Source: Utricularia gibba (Eukaryota; Streptophyta; Magnoliopsida; Lamiales; Lentibulariaceae). Taken from it: a DNA stretch of 64,000 bases. The notes below the pieces were generated by a model that was not told where the DNA came from, made no database searches, and was given only the letters and a program-made list of their open reading frames with translations. This document shows positions 1-13,165 of the stretch, one piece after another (within the stretch, counting starts at the first letter, position 1; every line of letters begins with the position of its first letter). The position numbers were made by a program, and so were the translations under genes. The stretch spans positions 2,294,001-2,358,000 of the forward strand of contig NEEC01000011.1 of assembly GCA_002189035.1 (NCBI GenBank), in the 5' to 3' direction.

Positions 1-1330
1 TATTCTATCAGCCCTCGGCCGGAAACAAGTCCTCAGCATGTTCATCCAAACAACTTTAAAAGCACCCACATCTAGTGACCTCTTGGAAACTTGGTCACTA
101 GTAAAATATGTATGAAAAGCTCAGCAAGCAATCCCAAAAGATGCAGGTGATTGATTATCTGTAAATGGAACCTAGAAGCAGGAACAGGGAAACAGAAGAA
201 AATATGAGGTCAGGTGTCATGGTCTATCATTGAAATGAAATACACACTTGCTCCTGATTCAATGATAGAGAATATATTGACTTATAAAAAACAAAGAGGG
301 TTTGGGTGTGAAACCCATCTTTGACTGAGAAAGCCAACGAATGCGACTGAAAATCAACAAAATCGATGACAAGAATGGTAGTCAAAAGTTCATCATTCCA
401 ACTGTTTGATCATTATCATCATGCCCAGAAGAATCCTAATCAAATTTAGCCAACAAAAAAGGAAATCCAAAGAAACCCATCAAGGAGACACGAATCAATT
501 CGCAGAATCCTGAAAAACGAAGAAAGAGCGAGGCCGAAGAGGAGTACCTTTAGATCTGTGGATCCATAGGAATCAACACCAAGTGGTTAAAGGGGAGAAA
601 AGCAAGCTTTAAAGTGGGGTCTTCTGGTATACTTCTTGGTTGATGGTGGGCACCGGCCGATAAGTGATTCGGTACTGCAAAAGAGAAAAAAGGACAAAAA
701 CCGAAAGGGTGAATACAAGAGCGTCAATTCAGGGAGAGGATAAAGATTTATAGGAGGAATTACTGTTACTATGAAGAAACAGGTGTATGAGATTCCCACA
801 TCTGGAACTTCCAGCAGACAAAATCCATTAAAGCCAACAAGGGAGCGCTTCAGGCCAGCTGAGCAAGGACCAGTACGGGCTCCACTTCCTGTGGGTAAAA
901 ATTCATGAACCGAATCCCAACCAATCCCCAGTACACTCAACCACACAATTATGTAAACCCCGCAGCCAGAGAGAAGGTCGCTTAGATCTTCAAAGCAAGA
1001 ACTTAAAGAACTGGGACAGACCATTATTGACACACCATAACTTCCGGTATAAACTTTGAAGAAATCACAGGGAATGAAGATGGCCATCCAGAATACAAGA
1101 AAATGCCCAAAAAGATCGGATCTTGAGACAACCACCCATCCATTATCTGCACACAATGCCGATCTACAACAAGTACACCGTTTCACAGACGGTCCTTCAC
1201 AACCGCGATCAAAAAGATCAGTGCAAAACGAGTTCATCGCTAACCTCTGTTCCCCCTCCATCCTCAGAACTAGTTCTAACCCCCCATCACACCCATACTA
1301 AATCCATGATCATCCTCTAAATTACTGCGG
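1..1330. other. Unassigned; possible 5' untranslated end of a leftward gene
   Basis: I see no convincing coding gene here. A 224-codon frame is open on the minus strand (587-1261), but it has low-complexity, hydrophobic composition and no family resemblance. A plausible minus-strand splice donor lies near 547-552. Base composition is less AT-rich than the flanking spacer. This would fit the transcribed leader of a gene whose coding part lies left of the window, but that is inference. Confidence 0.25.
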
Positions 1331-2092
1331 AAACTTGTCATCAGCAACTAAGCTCGCATTGATGAAGATGGAGTGGCATTATATTACATCCTATTAGAGC
1401 AAATAAAAATATTACTATAAGGCAACAAATCTAATGTAAACATTAGGAATTTAAAACAAAAGTATTCAAAAAAACTTCCATTCAACATCGGAAAATCGCT
1501 CATAATAAAGCATAGATTAAAATCGACAAAATCGTAATTAAATTACCATTGAATCGTTTTTAAATCATGATTAGCCTTCTCTTATGAAACTATTTTGTGG
1601 TTCTAGTGCAATTTCAACCACATTATGGTCCAAAAGTTTGAAATTAATGCCGTAAAATCGAAGAATAATTATATTATAATCTCTAATATAGAACAAGATC
1701 GATCATTTGTATTGTAATCTTTATTTTAGAGCCCGATGTGGGACTCCCAACCGTTCATTTTCTGGATGGTCCATAACCAACCAGTTTGGCCACCGGAAGG
1801 AATACTTAGTAGCTCTTGCATTTCCTGTGCCAAACAAAACTTCAATGGGGCTTTGTAAAAGAACAGTGGCTGTTGGGTGTCAGCAATCTTGCTGATAGAA
1901 ATCCAAGCATTCTAGTTGTTACAGAATGAAATGTAGACTATTCTGGGAGGAAGCTTCAAAGGAACAGGGAGCAGAGTTACCCCAACAGAGGTAACAAGTT
2001 AAAGATAATGGTCTTAGCTTCCTCAAAACTGATAACAAATGCTTTCCCTCACGACTGGGAACAATCAAGTAGTGGAGTCGTCTGGTATGTGG
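1331..2092. other. Intergenic, AT-rich; includes the 3' side of the nickel-transport-like gene
   Basis: Roughly 1370-1700 is strongly AT-rich with no open frame of note. The more GC-balanced stretch 1720-2092 lies directly downstream of the minus-strand gene ending at 2093 and is the natural place for its 3' UTR. A 62-codon plus-strand frame (1707-1895) has no recognisable features. Confidence 0.4.
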
Positions 2093-3582
2093 TCAGTACA
2101 AACTGATCCCAAGATATTGGCTTATGAGTATGGCAACTCCTAAAGCAATGGCCACCATTGAAGAGGCCCAAGTGAGCTTCTCTGTAATCCTAGGTATCCT
2201 TTCCTTGAGAGCTTGACTACATGATCCAATGAAAACTGTGTAACTGCCCATGGCGACGACGGTTCCGACAAGGAACATTATCAGAAAGGCTGCTCCGGCT
2301 AGGCGGGATGGTAGTGCCAATGCTGGCAAGATCATCATCAAAGCATCTGGCTGAAGTCCATGGACAATACCAGTTGCAAAGGTGGCAAAACCGATCTTCT
2401 TCTCCTTAGCTGGGATGACTAGAGATGGTTCATGTGTTCCAACACCGGTTTCAAAGGATACTGAGACTGCAGATGATTCCACAGCTTCTTTGATTCCCAA
2501 AAGGCCTATCACAAGAAGGGTTAAGCCGACCACGACAGAGCCCCAGGTTCGGATCACCTCGATGTGCAGTCGATCCTTGAGGAGTAGAAACACTAAGCCA
2601 AACAAAACTTGGCCAGCATCGTGGCCACAGCCCCATAAAGCTCCAACTGCAGCGCTTTCTAATCTTGTGCGGCCAATTGAGAGTGGTAGCAATGCAGCCA
2701 GATGGTCAGGGCCCGATAATGTGTGCAAACAGCCAGCAAAGAACCCTGTCCATGCGCTACTCACCAACTTGTTGCTGAGGAAACTTTGCCCAGCTGCAAC
2801 GGCCTCAGCACTTGGCCCTCCCCTCTTGCAGTGGCTGGGAAACCAGCCAAAGATGGTGATGCAATGGCTGCGTGGAGACATGTTATAACAAGTGGCAAAA
2901 GGATAGCTGCTAGCCCATTATTGATCACCTGAAATGAAGGAAAGAAGAACCATCCAATCTTGTTAGCCATCATGATCCAATAATACGAAAAACTAACATC
3001 CTGATCAGTGATGGAATATCACTTACTCCAAGCCCGAATCCTAAAAGCCAAATAATTTATACATCAATCAAACAATACAGATATTTGGATCTCTCCTCAT
3101 CAATCAAACATAGATTACACCTTTCCCTTATCGATCAGGGATGATTTTGTGCAAAATTGGTCACTTATTACACATCAAATGTTTAAAAGGAAAAGAAAAA
3201 ACAACAAGCGATTCTCGTGAAGGCTAAAACTGCAGACAATAAACGCAATTCAACACAAAATTCTCAAAATCGCTACCTTCTTCACCACACACCAATTCCG
3301 TGCGACCCAGTCCACAAGCTGCAGCTTTGGATCCGACCCATCACCCGTATATGCCGAAGCAAGAGGCAATCCCTGCAGCGCTCCCCGGGGAAGGAAAGAA
3401 GGATCAATGGGAGAGCGTCTCCGTGCAAGGAGCGGAAACGACCTCGCTTGAGAATATGGAGAGCAGGAAGAAGAGGAGAAAATCTCGACGCCGCAAGAGA
3501 ACTCCAGTGGAGGCAGGCGCGTCGAATACCGACCAAGTTTTCCGGGGATTGGCTTGGAGCTGGAATAGACGAGCCTCTCCAT
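2093..3582 (-). CDS. Plastid UreH / high-affinity nickel-transport-like membrane protein, apparent frameshift
   Basis: Two coding exons. Exon 1 (3582 to about 3267) encodes a basic, Ser-rich, acid-poor N-terminus beginning MERLVYSSSK, typical of a chloroplast transit peptide, and ends ...VVKK at a GT donor. Exon 2 starts at 2930 with VINNGLAAILLPLV and runs to the stop at 2093. The body carries the family signatures TGFFAGCLHTLSGPDHLAAL, GALWGCGHDAGQ and a second GIVHGLQPDA segment, with about six hydrophobic helices. These are the His/Asp-rich metal-site motifs of the UreH/NicO-like family, so transport of a divalent metal at a plastid membrane is the family expectation, not shown here. The frame entering exon 2 stops at 2761, whereas the conserved body is in another frame that is open from 2881. 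A net one-base change between about 2881 and 2790 is needed to join them. This is either an assembly indel near the CCCTCCCCTC run or a genuine lesion. Confidence 0.8.
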
Positions 3583-4182
3583 CTCCTCGACGCGAAACCG
3601 GATCCATTATCTTTTTATTTATTAAAATAAATAAAATATACCTAAGTCTCTAATTTAATATTATTCAATAATTTAAGCCCAGATCTGCGCTCATCTTTCA
3701 ATGTCATGACTTTCACATCAGAATTGATTTTTTAAATATTATTTCATTTAATTCTTAAATATATAGTTTACAATAAATTATTTTTTATAATTTTATATTT
3801 AGAATATATTTGATAGATAAATTTAGATATATTATATTTCATCATGAAGAAATGTTTGGATGGATGTTTTAAATAACTGATTTTAGATTTATTTTAAAAT
3901 TAATTAGGAATAAGTATGAATTAAAAATAAATATGTTATTTAATATAAATTATATTATTTACTCAATTTTCGATAAATTTATATATAGGATTTTAATTTA
4001 TCTTAAATTAAAAATTAAAAGAGTTGAGCCAATTTTAAGTGCGAGCCAGTATCCAATGGAATGGGCCGACAAAAGCCCAATTTTCTGGTTCTGTTTGCCA
4101 TGTGCTGCAAGAAATCGCCGGAGGTTTGTAGCCCTAGAGAACTGAGAATTCAGTGGAGAAGCAGTTCTCTTGTCCCTGCGGA
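3583..4182. promoter_or_regulatory. Divergent intergenic region between the nickel-transport-like and DUF1279 genes
   Basis: About 600 bases separate the two divergent start codons. The middle (3600-4020) is extremely AT-rich. Next to the DUF1279 gene there is a TGGGCC element and a nearby GCCCA element (about 4062-4080). Such site II-type elements are typical of plant housekeeping promoters. No open frame of interest is present. Confidence 0.35.
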
Positions 4183-4587
4183 ATGGCCGGAAGAATGAAG
4201 GAATTGGTGAAGAAGTACGGGAGAGTAGGACTTGGGGTACATTTATCCGTCTCCGCTGCGTCGATCGCCAGCCTCTACTTGGCTATTAAAAACAACGTCG
4301 ATGTGGAATCGATGCTGGAAAGAGTGGGATTGCCGAGTCTTTCCAAGGATAAGAATGATGAATCCTCTAATCCGGCGCCGATCGGGGACCTGGAAAATAT
4401 TCCGACGACGGTGAATGCCCAGCGGAACAGAACAGCCGAGATGGTGGCGTCCAGCGGCGGCGCCTTGGCTCTAGCCGTATTGATAAACAAGGCGCTTTTC
4501 CCGGTTAGAGTTCCGATCACGTTGGCTGTCACGCCACCGCTAGCGCGTTTTCTGGCTCGGCGCAACCTCATCAAGAAAAGTTTATGA
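4183..4587 (+). CDS. DUF1279 (FAM210-like) small membrane protein
   Basis: Single-exon gene of 134 codons. The frame is open from 4153 but its first codon there is GTG, so I chose the first ATG at 4183 (MAGRMKELVKKYGRVG). The opening LVKKYGRVGLGVHLSVSAAS is the DUF1279 signature: a short basic segment running into a hydrophobic helix that includes ASLYLAIKNN. A second hydrophobic stretch (SSGGALALAVLINKALFP) and a basic C-terminus (ARFLARRNLIKKSL) follow. DUF1279 proteins are found in mitochondria or plastids of eukaryotes; the plant forms have no established activity. Length suits the short plant members. Organelle location is inference from the family. Confidence 0.85.
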   Translation: MAGRMKELVKKYGRVGLGVHLSVSAASIASLYLAIKNNVDVESMLERVGLPSLSKDKNDESSNPAPIGDLENIPTTVNAQRNRTAEMVASSGGALALAVLINKALFPVRVPITLAVTPPLARFLARRNLIKKSL

Positions 4588-5849
4588 TGTCTGTTACAAG
4601 CGTCTACCTTTTGATCTAGGGAATCCATTTCTCAGTCATTCGCGATATCTTGTTCTTTACAATGAATCCTCTCTTTGATTTTCTGAAATGTTGTAGTGGA
4701 GACTGGAAACATCCTTACTGGATCCAATACAATTGAAAGGTTTGAGTATCCTTCACCAAGCTTTTCTCTCCAGTTTCATGTATGCTGCGAATTGTTTGGA
4801 ACTAGCTAGCTATCCAGAAACAGATGCAATTTTAAGTCGAATGGAACAAGCTTATGTCGTGACTGATTTTAGGATAACCCATTGCCTTGTCTGTACTTGA
4901 TGAGCAAGGAGAAAGCTGGCCCTTGCTCTCACAATATGCTGCAGGTTCTCTTCTTCCCCTGTAATCTGTATCTTGTTTTTCGCCTTCTATTTCAGTCGCT
5001 GAAGAATGACGTTGATCGCTGAATCAAACAAAGCCTTCACAACCTGCCATGTTTGCACAACTCAACTGCAGTGTCCACGCAACTTGATGAGAGGAGGAAC
5101 ACATTCTTTCAGCAACATAGTTTCGAGACAACAAATACATCGAAGCAAAATGCTTGCCATCTAGATCAGAGCTGCCATCGTCATTTACACAATGATGGTA
5201 AAAACAACTCAAGAGCTTCCAAAGCTCATGACCCTTGTGTTGTTTAATCGGCAAGTTTGTTTTTTTGTTCTGCTTTTTTAGGGGTCGGACAGGGTCAAGA
5301 GATCAATCCGTTGGTCACAAACCACTCAAGCTATTGCTTGGAGGCCTCAAAGATCATGTATCCTTGCTATCTCATCGTCTTTCTAAAAATGTGTTATGTT
5401 AGTTGCTTAGAAGCGAAAGCATGCGAGAATGGGTAAAATTTGGTGCAAGATATGAGTGTTTCATATGCACAGGGAAGGCACCAATGGTCATAAGATGTAC
5501 ACATAACGACTAAAAGCTCTTTTTATTTACAACCAGGGGCTCCACAGATGACAGAAATCTTCCCCCGACTACAGAAATGGGAGTGCATTGTTATCCTAAC
5601 TCTTATTAATCTTATTCCAGTCATTGCATGATTACCCAATGCTTGAGAATCCAAAGCACAGGTGACCAGCACCCGTGTTTGGGAATATGGTAAGCAAAAA
5701 CAGTGAAGGCGGGTGCAACATGGATGCAAGTGACTGACCTAAACTGTTGTGGGTGATCAGGCAGCGGAGTTGGAGTCTCCTTATTATCAATCAACCCTCA
5801 TCTTGTACTCAGGCATTCCAAAAACCTGTTGCAGCAGACGGGGGGTGTT
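4588..5849. other. Intergenic; convergent 3' regions of the DUF1279 and UPL3 genes
   Basis: No coding gene was recognised. The two flanking genes converge, so both 3' UTRs should fall here. Short open frames at 5024-5254, 5053-5247 and 5523-5729 have no recognisable features. Confidence 0.4.
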
Positions 5850-8800
5850 TCATGATAAATCAAAAGAACCTTGTCCTTCGTAGATGGCATAGAGCAGCTT
5901 CTTGTACATGATTTCCTGGAGGAGTAATAGGATTCAGTATAGTGCAAAGAAGGGCATCATGTCCTGGACTCAAAGGAGATCGCTGGCTGATACCTTCGTT
6001 GAGTATGGAGGGAGCTTTAAGTAATTTGCGCAAGTCATTACACTAGGTAAGTCATCGTCAGCAGACTCGGATGCAGCAGAACCATGGTTTCCCGTGCTTC
6101 CCGAGTTGGAAGAATGCTGTTGTGAAAGGCTGATGGAATTATTGTGCACGAGAATGGGCAAGAGAATTGAGTATACGGTATGATGCAAGCAAACACACAC
6201 CTTCCTAACAATAGTCAGCTTGGGATTCAGCATAGCCAGGCCACCCGGTGGAAGCCGAGGAGCTCCGGTAACAAACTGGCAGAATGCTCGTTGCTGCTCC
6301 AGTGTAAACTCTCCCATTATTTCCAGAAGCTGAATGCACATTATGACAGAGACGCATCAGTCCCCTTGTTCAAGGACAATGCGCATCAAAGTGTAACGGA
6401 AAGATGACTTACATTGATAATAGCAGGACTTTTTGAAGTGAAACCATGATCAAACTTTATGAGATCAGCAAGCATATCAGCCTGTGTAATTCGGAGTGAT
6501 CAAACTTTATATGATCAGAAAAACAAAATTGAGGATTTAATTTTTGACAAGACAAAAAATGACATAATTCATTTAATTACCTTCCAGAGCTCTCTTTGGC
6601 CACAAAGCAGGTAGTCCAACTCATTTGGGGAAAATATTTGCAGACTCGAAATATCAAAGACCTAGGATTACTTATTTTTATTATTTACTTCCTAACAGAT
6701 TAGCAGAAAGCAATGAAGGGAAATTTAAGGACATGAATAAAATAAGCCTCAAACCTGATTAAAACCAGATCTAAGTGCCTCCACTTGCCGCATAATACCC
6801 ACCCCTACTGTCGCATCAACGACACGTGAAACATAATCTCCCAGAGTATTCAGATCAACCTGCAAACATGATCAAACTGAAAACGTCAGTAACAGCCTTT
6901 CACCATGATATGAAAATGAAAAGCATTGGTTACATTTTCACTATCTGGTTTCAAAATATAATCAGGGTAGCCTGGAAGAGAGAAATCTAAATAAAGGTCT
7001 TCAACTGGGGTTCCACGAAAGAGCAGCTCTTCTGGATTGCAACCTCCACATGAATCCAGATATTCTTTCCGATGCACAAGTGCCTGCATTTCTTGCAAGG
7101 TGGTCCACAGTTCCAGGTCAAAAGAAGCTATATCTTGCAAATCCAGCTCCTGCCAATTCTCCAGTCAAGATGTACAGAATAGCTATAGCATATCTGTTTT
7201 TGTCAAACTAGTAGCTAGAGTACTTACTTGACCAAGGATCAACTTAAAAAAGGCAGTAGACAACGGGAGGTCCAGGAGCCGACCATCTTGCAGGGCTTTA
7301 GCCATTACACGACCCAACAGACGGTTATATTCAAGAACCTTTGAAAATTTACTTCCATCAGAAGTATCAGCATTTGGAGGCCATGGACGAGGAAACAAAC
7401 CCAGAGGTGCATGAATGAAATCTTGATCTGTCCCAGCTGAAAGAGTTCCCAAATGTTGCCCATCTACATCAACTTCAATGGAAGATGTAACTGTTGGTGA
7501 GCTCAATCTCCACATGCATAATCCAGCTTTCTGAAGCTCGTGACTTAAAAGAGTGTAAAACTCGAGAGTTGGTCCAAGTCCTGTACCAACCTCACCAAAA
7601 TACTCAACTTCAAGCACAAATTTTTCAGTATAGTACATCTCCATAACTTTCATTGCAGATTCTAATATACGATTCCTGGAGACACGAACTTTCTGACGCA
7701 ATGCTCTCCCACTTCTAAAATGTCTATCGCTGATGTATCCATGCCCACCAGCAGGATGCTGCTGGTGAAGACGATTCAAAGCACCAGGGAACCTAAAGGC
7801 GGTGGAATAGAAATATTGGCGACGGATTTCAAAAGGAAATAAGAAAGGGCAGGATTTAGTCAACTGGTAGCACCAGGATGGGAGAGAGCCACTGCATACT
7901 GCAAGAGGATCTTGTATTTGCCGAGCCAATTTTGGAGTAAGTTTCCAATTAATGAAATCTCCCGAGGGAACTCTAACACCAGGTAAACTAAGATTATCTA
8001 GCTTTAGAACTTTCCCCTTGGCAAAACTATCAACCTTTTGCAGCACCCGCAATCGTGGTGCAAGCTGATTTAACCCCTCTAATGCACGTAATAGTGCTAG
8101 AATGTTGTATATGGGATTGCTTCTCTCCATATCACAGGGAAGTTCACCCAGCAAAATACTATCCAGAACTGTGATATGACGCCCTGGTTTATCAGAGGCA
8201 GAAGTTTTTGGTGTTTTTGAAGAGTTGGTCGAGCTTAAAGCACCAAGTGATGAGCGCTCAGCCTGACCATCCACTCTTTTGTATGTTATTGTGTGAATAT
8301 CACTCCACAGCCTGATTCCATCACCCGACAAAATATCACTTCCCATAGATCTATCATCGTCATCCTCATCGAAAGCAAGCTGGCGTTGAATTGCCTGATA
8401 AATAGTGAGGTGTCTATTAAGAGGTCTGCCTCCTGCAGTAAATACGAGTCTCGGAGAATCATTGGCAGATAAGGGGCGTCCCTGATGGTCACTGCTACCT
8501 CTTCCACCTCTATTATTGCTAGATGAAAGACCAGCCATGGCCGTAGCAGCAAAGGAAGTTGCACCCCTCGAGCCAAATGGACTGCCACCTTGAAACTCAG
8601 TAGAAGCTCTGGTGCTAGAACTACGCGTTGGGATACTCTGCCCATTTGCTGAGGCAACTGCAGAATCGTCGTCTACAGGGTCCCCAAACTTAACATCATG
8701 AACAATGTCTCCCATATAAATGGGACGTGGATAATCACCCAAAACCTGATAAGAAAGAAAATGATAATCAGGTCAATCAAGGTTAGTGACAACAAAATCA

Positions 8801-11800
8801 TCAAAAGAGTAAAAGGAAATCCTGAATCTCCATATTAAGTTGTTGGACGAGATGTTCCACAGAAAGAATTTTGACGTACAACATCAGCATCATCTTCATC
8901 ATGCTCTTCTGCATCCTCATCAACTTCATCATCATCATCCTCATCCTCATCCTCATCCTCATCATCATCTGAGATGTCCTCATCTTCTTCAATAACTAAA
9001 GCTTCATCAATTTCCACTGGTGACATATCCAATTCATCACCCTGGGATATGCATAATAATTACATTCAAACACATCAGGCCACAAAAAAGATTCCTATTC
9101 CAGCCTGTAGTTTTTTATTCCTTTTCTCAAAAAAGAAGGCTCAGCTGCCTAAAGGAATAGGAATACTGATGCATCATCACAGAGTAATGCACTGTAGTGA
9201 GTACAACACGTACCTCAGAAGGGGTATCCCCTTCTTCTGCCTTCACATCATTCTCTTTGTCCAAAGCAGCTCTTCTTCGTGCGGTATTTCTGGTTTGAGG
9301 ACCCCTCAGCTCTTCTTGAGTGGGCTTCATCAATGCTTTTCCCTTGCCTTTTGAAGAGCTTAAATTTTCTTCAATTTCTGGAGTTTTTATGCTTGCATCA
9401 TCTACATGAATAGATGATCTTAATCGTGCTGAGTGGTGCCGAGTAGCACAAACAGCTGTTGAGGCTGATGGTGAAGCGGGAGTGGCCACAGGATCAGAAT
9501 TCCCAGCAGAGCCTGAAGACTTTTGACTAGAATCACTCCGTTGAACCCTTGGCCAGAGAAAGTCTTCAACAGCTGCTAAGCTAGCTAATGGATCAATCAG
9601 GATAATGTTCGAAGAGTAGTCACGAAGGGATTTTTCACCCTGAGCTCGGCAAAGACGCAACTTTACAGGTCGAGTGACACCACTCAGACCAGAAGACAGG
9701 CCAGAATTCCCTCCAGATCGAGAGACATGATTCAAAAGCACTGGAAACCGCTCCAGAGAAGACAAAGCACTCTGAAGTTTCTGCACCAAAATGCTCATGG
9801 GTACATTTGCATTTTGCTCATCGACACTGGAGGGAAGTGCAATAGAAATAAAATATTGATATCTTCTGATTGCTTGCTGTCTGAGCTTTGGTAGATTGGC
9901 ATCAGATATTTTTTCTTTAGTGAATAAACCAAAAGTTAAGTAGTTGAGCAATGCATCAATGACATCACTACCAATGAACTCGAAAGTTGACACCCCTTCA
10001 CCTTTGCTGAGCTCTCTCAAAATTTCACATATGACCTCAATCAAGTTCTCCTCTTTACCAAAAGAAACATCAGAATGCTTGGCGCCAAAAGCTTTCGATT
10101 TTCCCTTCGACTTGGACTTTGGCTCATCAGTACCAAAAATCAGCTTATCAGAGAGATTCTTTAACTGGACTAAATCATTTGAAGTGACAGAGTAATCGGC
10201 CTTTGGATCAGAAGGAAAGTATTTCTCTTTAAAGGCTTGTGCAGATGCACTAACTGTAGCACGAAGACCAGCACTGGAGGGAAGAACTTCAAAAGGGTTG
10301 GATTGTGTATCAAGATTTAGCTTTGGATTTTTAGAATTGTCAGCTGAACCAACATCAATATTACCAGTGGTGACTCTGCGCCGACTTCTTCGGGTACGGG
10401 GTGATGATCCAACAATAGAATCATTATACTTATCAGCACCAGATGGCTGAGAGGTGCCAAGTGATCCAGACTTGATCAATGCATCAACTGCATGAACAAC
10501 ACCTTCCCTTACAAACATCTTTGAAAAGGTATCTGGCAGCTTTTCCAACAAAATCTCAGATATCTGAAGAGTAGGCACTAGAACTTGAGGGTCTTTCCAA
10601 GCTAAAACTCCAGCTAAGAAACTAAAGAAAAAGTGCACATTCGTTACAACAGGAAGACAAATCCAATGTATGCGACAAACATAGAAATGGAAAACAAGCA
10701 TGTACCTCGAGATGTTTGTTTCATTTATTAGAGACTTTATCATCTCTGGAGGGCTGAAGTACATAAGCTTTCCAATAACAGAAAGGCACTTGTAACGGAC
10801 AGGACCAGTAACACTGGAACCATAAATCTGCCCACACAGCATAAAAACATGAGTCATTATTTATCACAACATATATCAGAGAAAATGGCAACTCACCTGA
10901 ACCATAACAGGGAGTAGATCCACTCCAAATTGCTGAAGAAGTTCAGGTTGATCAGTTAACATTTTCACACGTGTTGAAGCCTCTTGTGGATTGGCAGTGA
11001 AACCTTCCTGTTTGTCTGATCTACCTGCGTGGCTTTTCCTAACAGAAGAACCTCTAATTTGAAAGAGACTGCATACTGGAAGAGTTACTGTTCCCAACGG
11101 AAGTGGTGGAAGCAGCTCATTTGCCAAGTTGACAATCTCAAAAATCTAAGAACAGAGAGACATGGATTTCCCAGCTCAAGTATGAAATCTAATTCAAATA
11201 AGGACAACCACAACTAAATGTACTCTTCAGATTAGAATGTCTACCGATACCTGCTCTGGTGGCCTACTCAAAGCAGGTGAGAAGGACATGCTTGACATTA
11301 CGTCAGAACCTGACAAAATGTCCTTAAGAATACCACTGATGCCAAGGAGGAGCAATGACTTTGCTCCTAAAGGAGAGCCACGGGCACAAATTGAAAGGAG
11401 TTGAATTAATCCCTGATTGCAGCCATTAAACAAAGCAAGCGTTAGAAGAGGAAACTAAAAAGTACTAGAAACTTATATTCCCTACCGTATATGTAGATGT
11501 GCTAAGTAAAGATTGACTACCACCAGAAGCTTTCGAGGAAATCAAAGTTGCTGCTTGAGTCACTAGACCATGGTTGCACAGTTTATCCAGTTTTTCAGGT
11601 GAGGAAGAAAAAACCTCAGCAATTCGAGTCAAGCAAATGGATGCAGATTCTAAAACCTGAAAAACAAGAGTGAATACATAGCTCATAATTTGTAAGTGGC
11701 ACAAAAAAGAGTTGAATAAATATCATCATCATCACTCTGATAAAGTAACACACCATTGCATCGTGATACTGAAGCAGGTTTGTCAGCAACGGAACTGCCT

Positions 11801-13165
11801 CCATAACAAAATCAGCAGCATTAGATGGAAGCTTCTTGCACATGATGGCAGCAGTTGCTAAAGCCACTCTCTATCAAAGAGTTCAAGTTATAATTTTTTG
11901 AAGATATCGGGGAAAGAATTTCTAGCAATTAGTGAAGTTGACTACTACATGGATAACATCAACCATGCACTACGAAAGAAAATATACTTACTTGGACTCC
12001 GGTGGAGAAGAAGTCAAGGTAAGACAGCACAGCCATGAGTGCACCTGCCTGGAGGCATGCAGTCGGGTGTTCCTGGGATATCTTATTCAAAGCTAGCAGT
12101 GACTGTAGAACACGATAAAATCACCACCACCACAGATTAGCGTAACAGTGATGAAATTTCTACACCTAATGAATAGATAGATACTACGCATAACAAAAAA
12201 AAAAAAAAAATAGCAAAGACAAGAGGGAAAAAATCAGAAAACTTCAAAACAACAGAACGTCAAGATTCCTTTTTTGCACCAAAAAGAGTATTGTCGCAAG
12301 GTTAAAGTGTTAAGTTCACCTGTTCAGCTAAGTCCATGTACTCAATAGTGAGCAGCCTAGCAACAAAGCAAGATACGGCACCATAGTGCACTACTGCAGA
12401 ACAGGATGAGGGCAATACGTCAACCAAATGTGTCAGCGCTCTCGCAGCCAAAAGCATGATGTCTGGATTGCTCTCATGGTTTAGCAATCCCACCAAGACC
12501 GGAACAAAAGAATCCACCGAGAAAGTACTTAAGGACTCCTCTGTACCAATTGAGAGAATTTCACAGAGCTGCAGTAAGGCCTCCACTTGTCTCCCTTCCT
12601 CTCCATCAGCTCTCAAACCTGACAAAACCTTTTTTAATCTCCCATTTTGATGAGAAGAGGAAGCGGAACCAGTTGCCGTGCTCGGGAGCAAATCATCCAA
12701 TCCAGCACCCAACTTTCTCAGCAAACCCTGAAGAGCACTACTAGCGGAAGTCAAGTTCTGGTGAAAAATCCCACCCCCTCCCTCGCTGTCATTATCATCT
12801 TCCCCTCCATCATGCGATTCAATATTCAGAGCCGAGCTCCTTTCCGTTTCCATATGCCTAATTTCAGGCTCTTTCTCTTTTCCCTTCTCAGAATTTACAT
12901 TATCCTTTTCAAACTTCAGTTTTATACCAGAGTTTTTCCCACGGCGCCCCCTAGGGGTCGAGCCAGAAGCGCTTAAAGGTTCCGAATTCGGGTCCATCGA
13001 AGCAGATTGAGCTGTGGCAGCACGCGTCCGAGTTCGCGTCGCGATGGCGGAAGCGTTTTCTAGGGCGGTTGAAGAGACACGAGAACGCTTGTTGGAACGA
13101 GTGATTGACCCTGAGATCGGTGATGAGGTTGATGCCTCGGCCCGCTTCCGGCTCCGAGTTTCCAT
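5850..13165 (-). CDS. UPL3: HECT-type E3 ubiquitin ligase UPL3 (KAKTUS)
   Basis: Seventeen coding exons read in frame from ATG 13165 ([12 protein letters not shown]) to the stop at 5850, giving 1889 aa, the length expected for UPL3. Exon ends by position: 13165-12320, 12102-11992, 11870-11754, 11656-11486, 11412-11251, 11145-10897, 10827-10706, 10621-9214, 9041-8880, 8745-7228, 7149-6934, 6859-6755, 6661-6581, 6481-6413, 6329-6199, 6129-5994, 5915-5850. Order: low-complexity basic N-terminus, an armadillo-like helical region ([26 protein letters not shown]), an acidic Asp/Glu run in the ninth exon, then the C-terminal HECT domain. The catalytic cysteine lies in [17 protein letters not shown] in the penultimate exon, and the protein ends QGSFDLS. 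The enzyme accepts ubiquitin on that cysteine and passes it to substrates. In Arabidopsis it restrains trichome endoreduplication. An upstream in-frame TTG at 13180 is not used here because the ATG at 13165 fits the family start. Confidence 0.95.

Noticed and set aside
587..1261. 224-codon minus-strand open frame
   Set aside because: No family resemblance, hydrophobic and cysteine-rich composition without motif order; likely noncoding leader.
8801..9032. Met/Lys-rich and Asp/Glu-rich short frames
   Set aside because: These are alternate readings of the acidic UPL3 exon 9041-8880; only the Asp/Glu frame is real.
10613..10621. Alternative UPL3 acceptor at 10613
   Set aside because: It would shift the frame; the acceptor before 10621 gives the conserved ISSFLAGVL and a correct total length.
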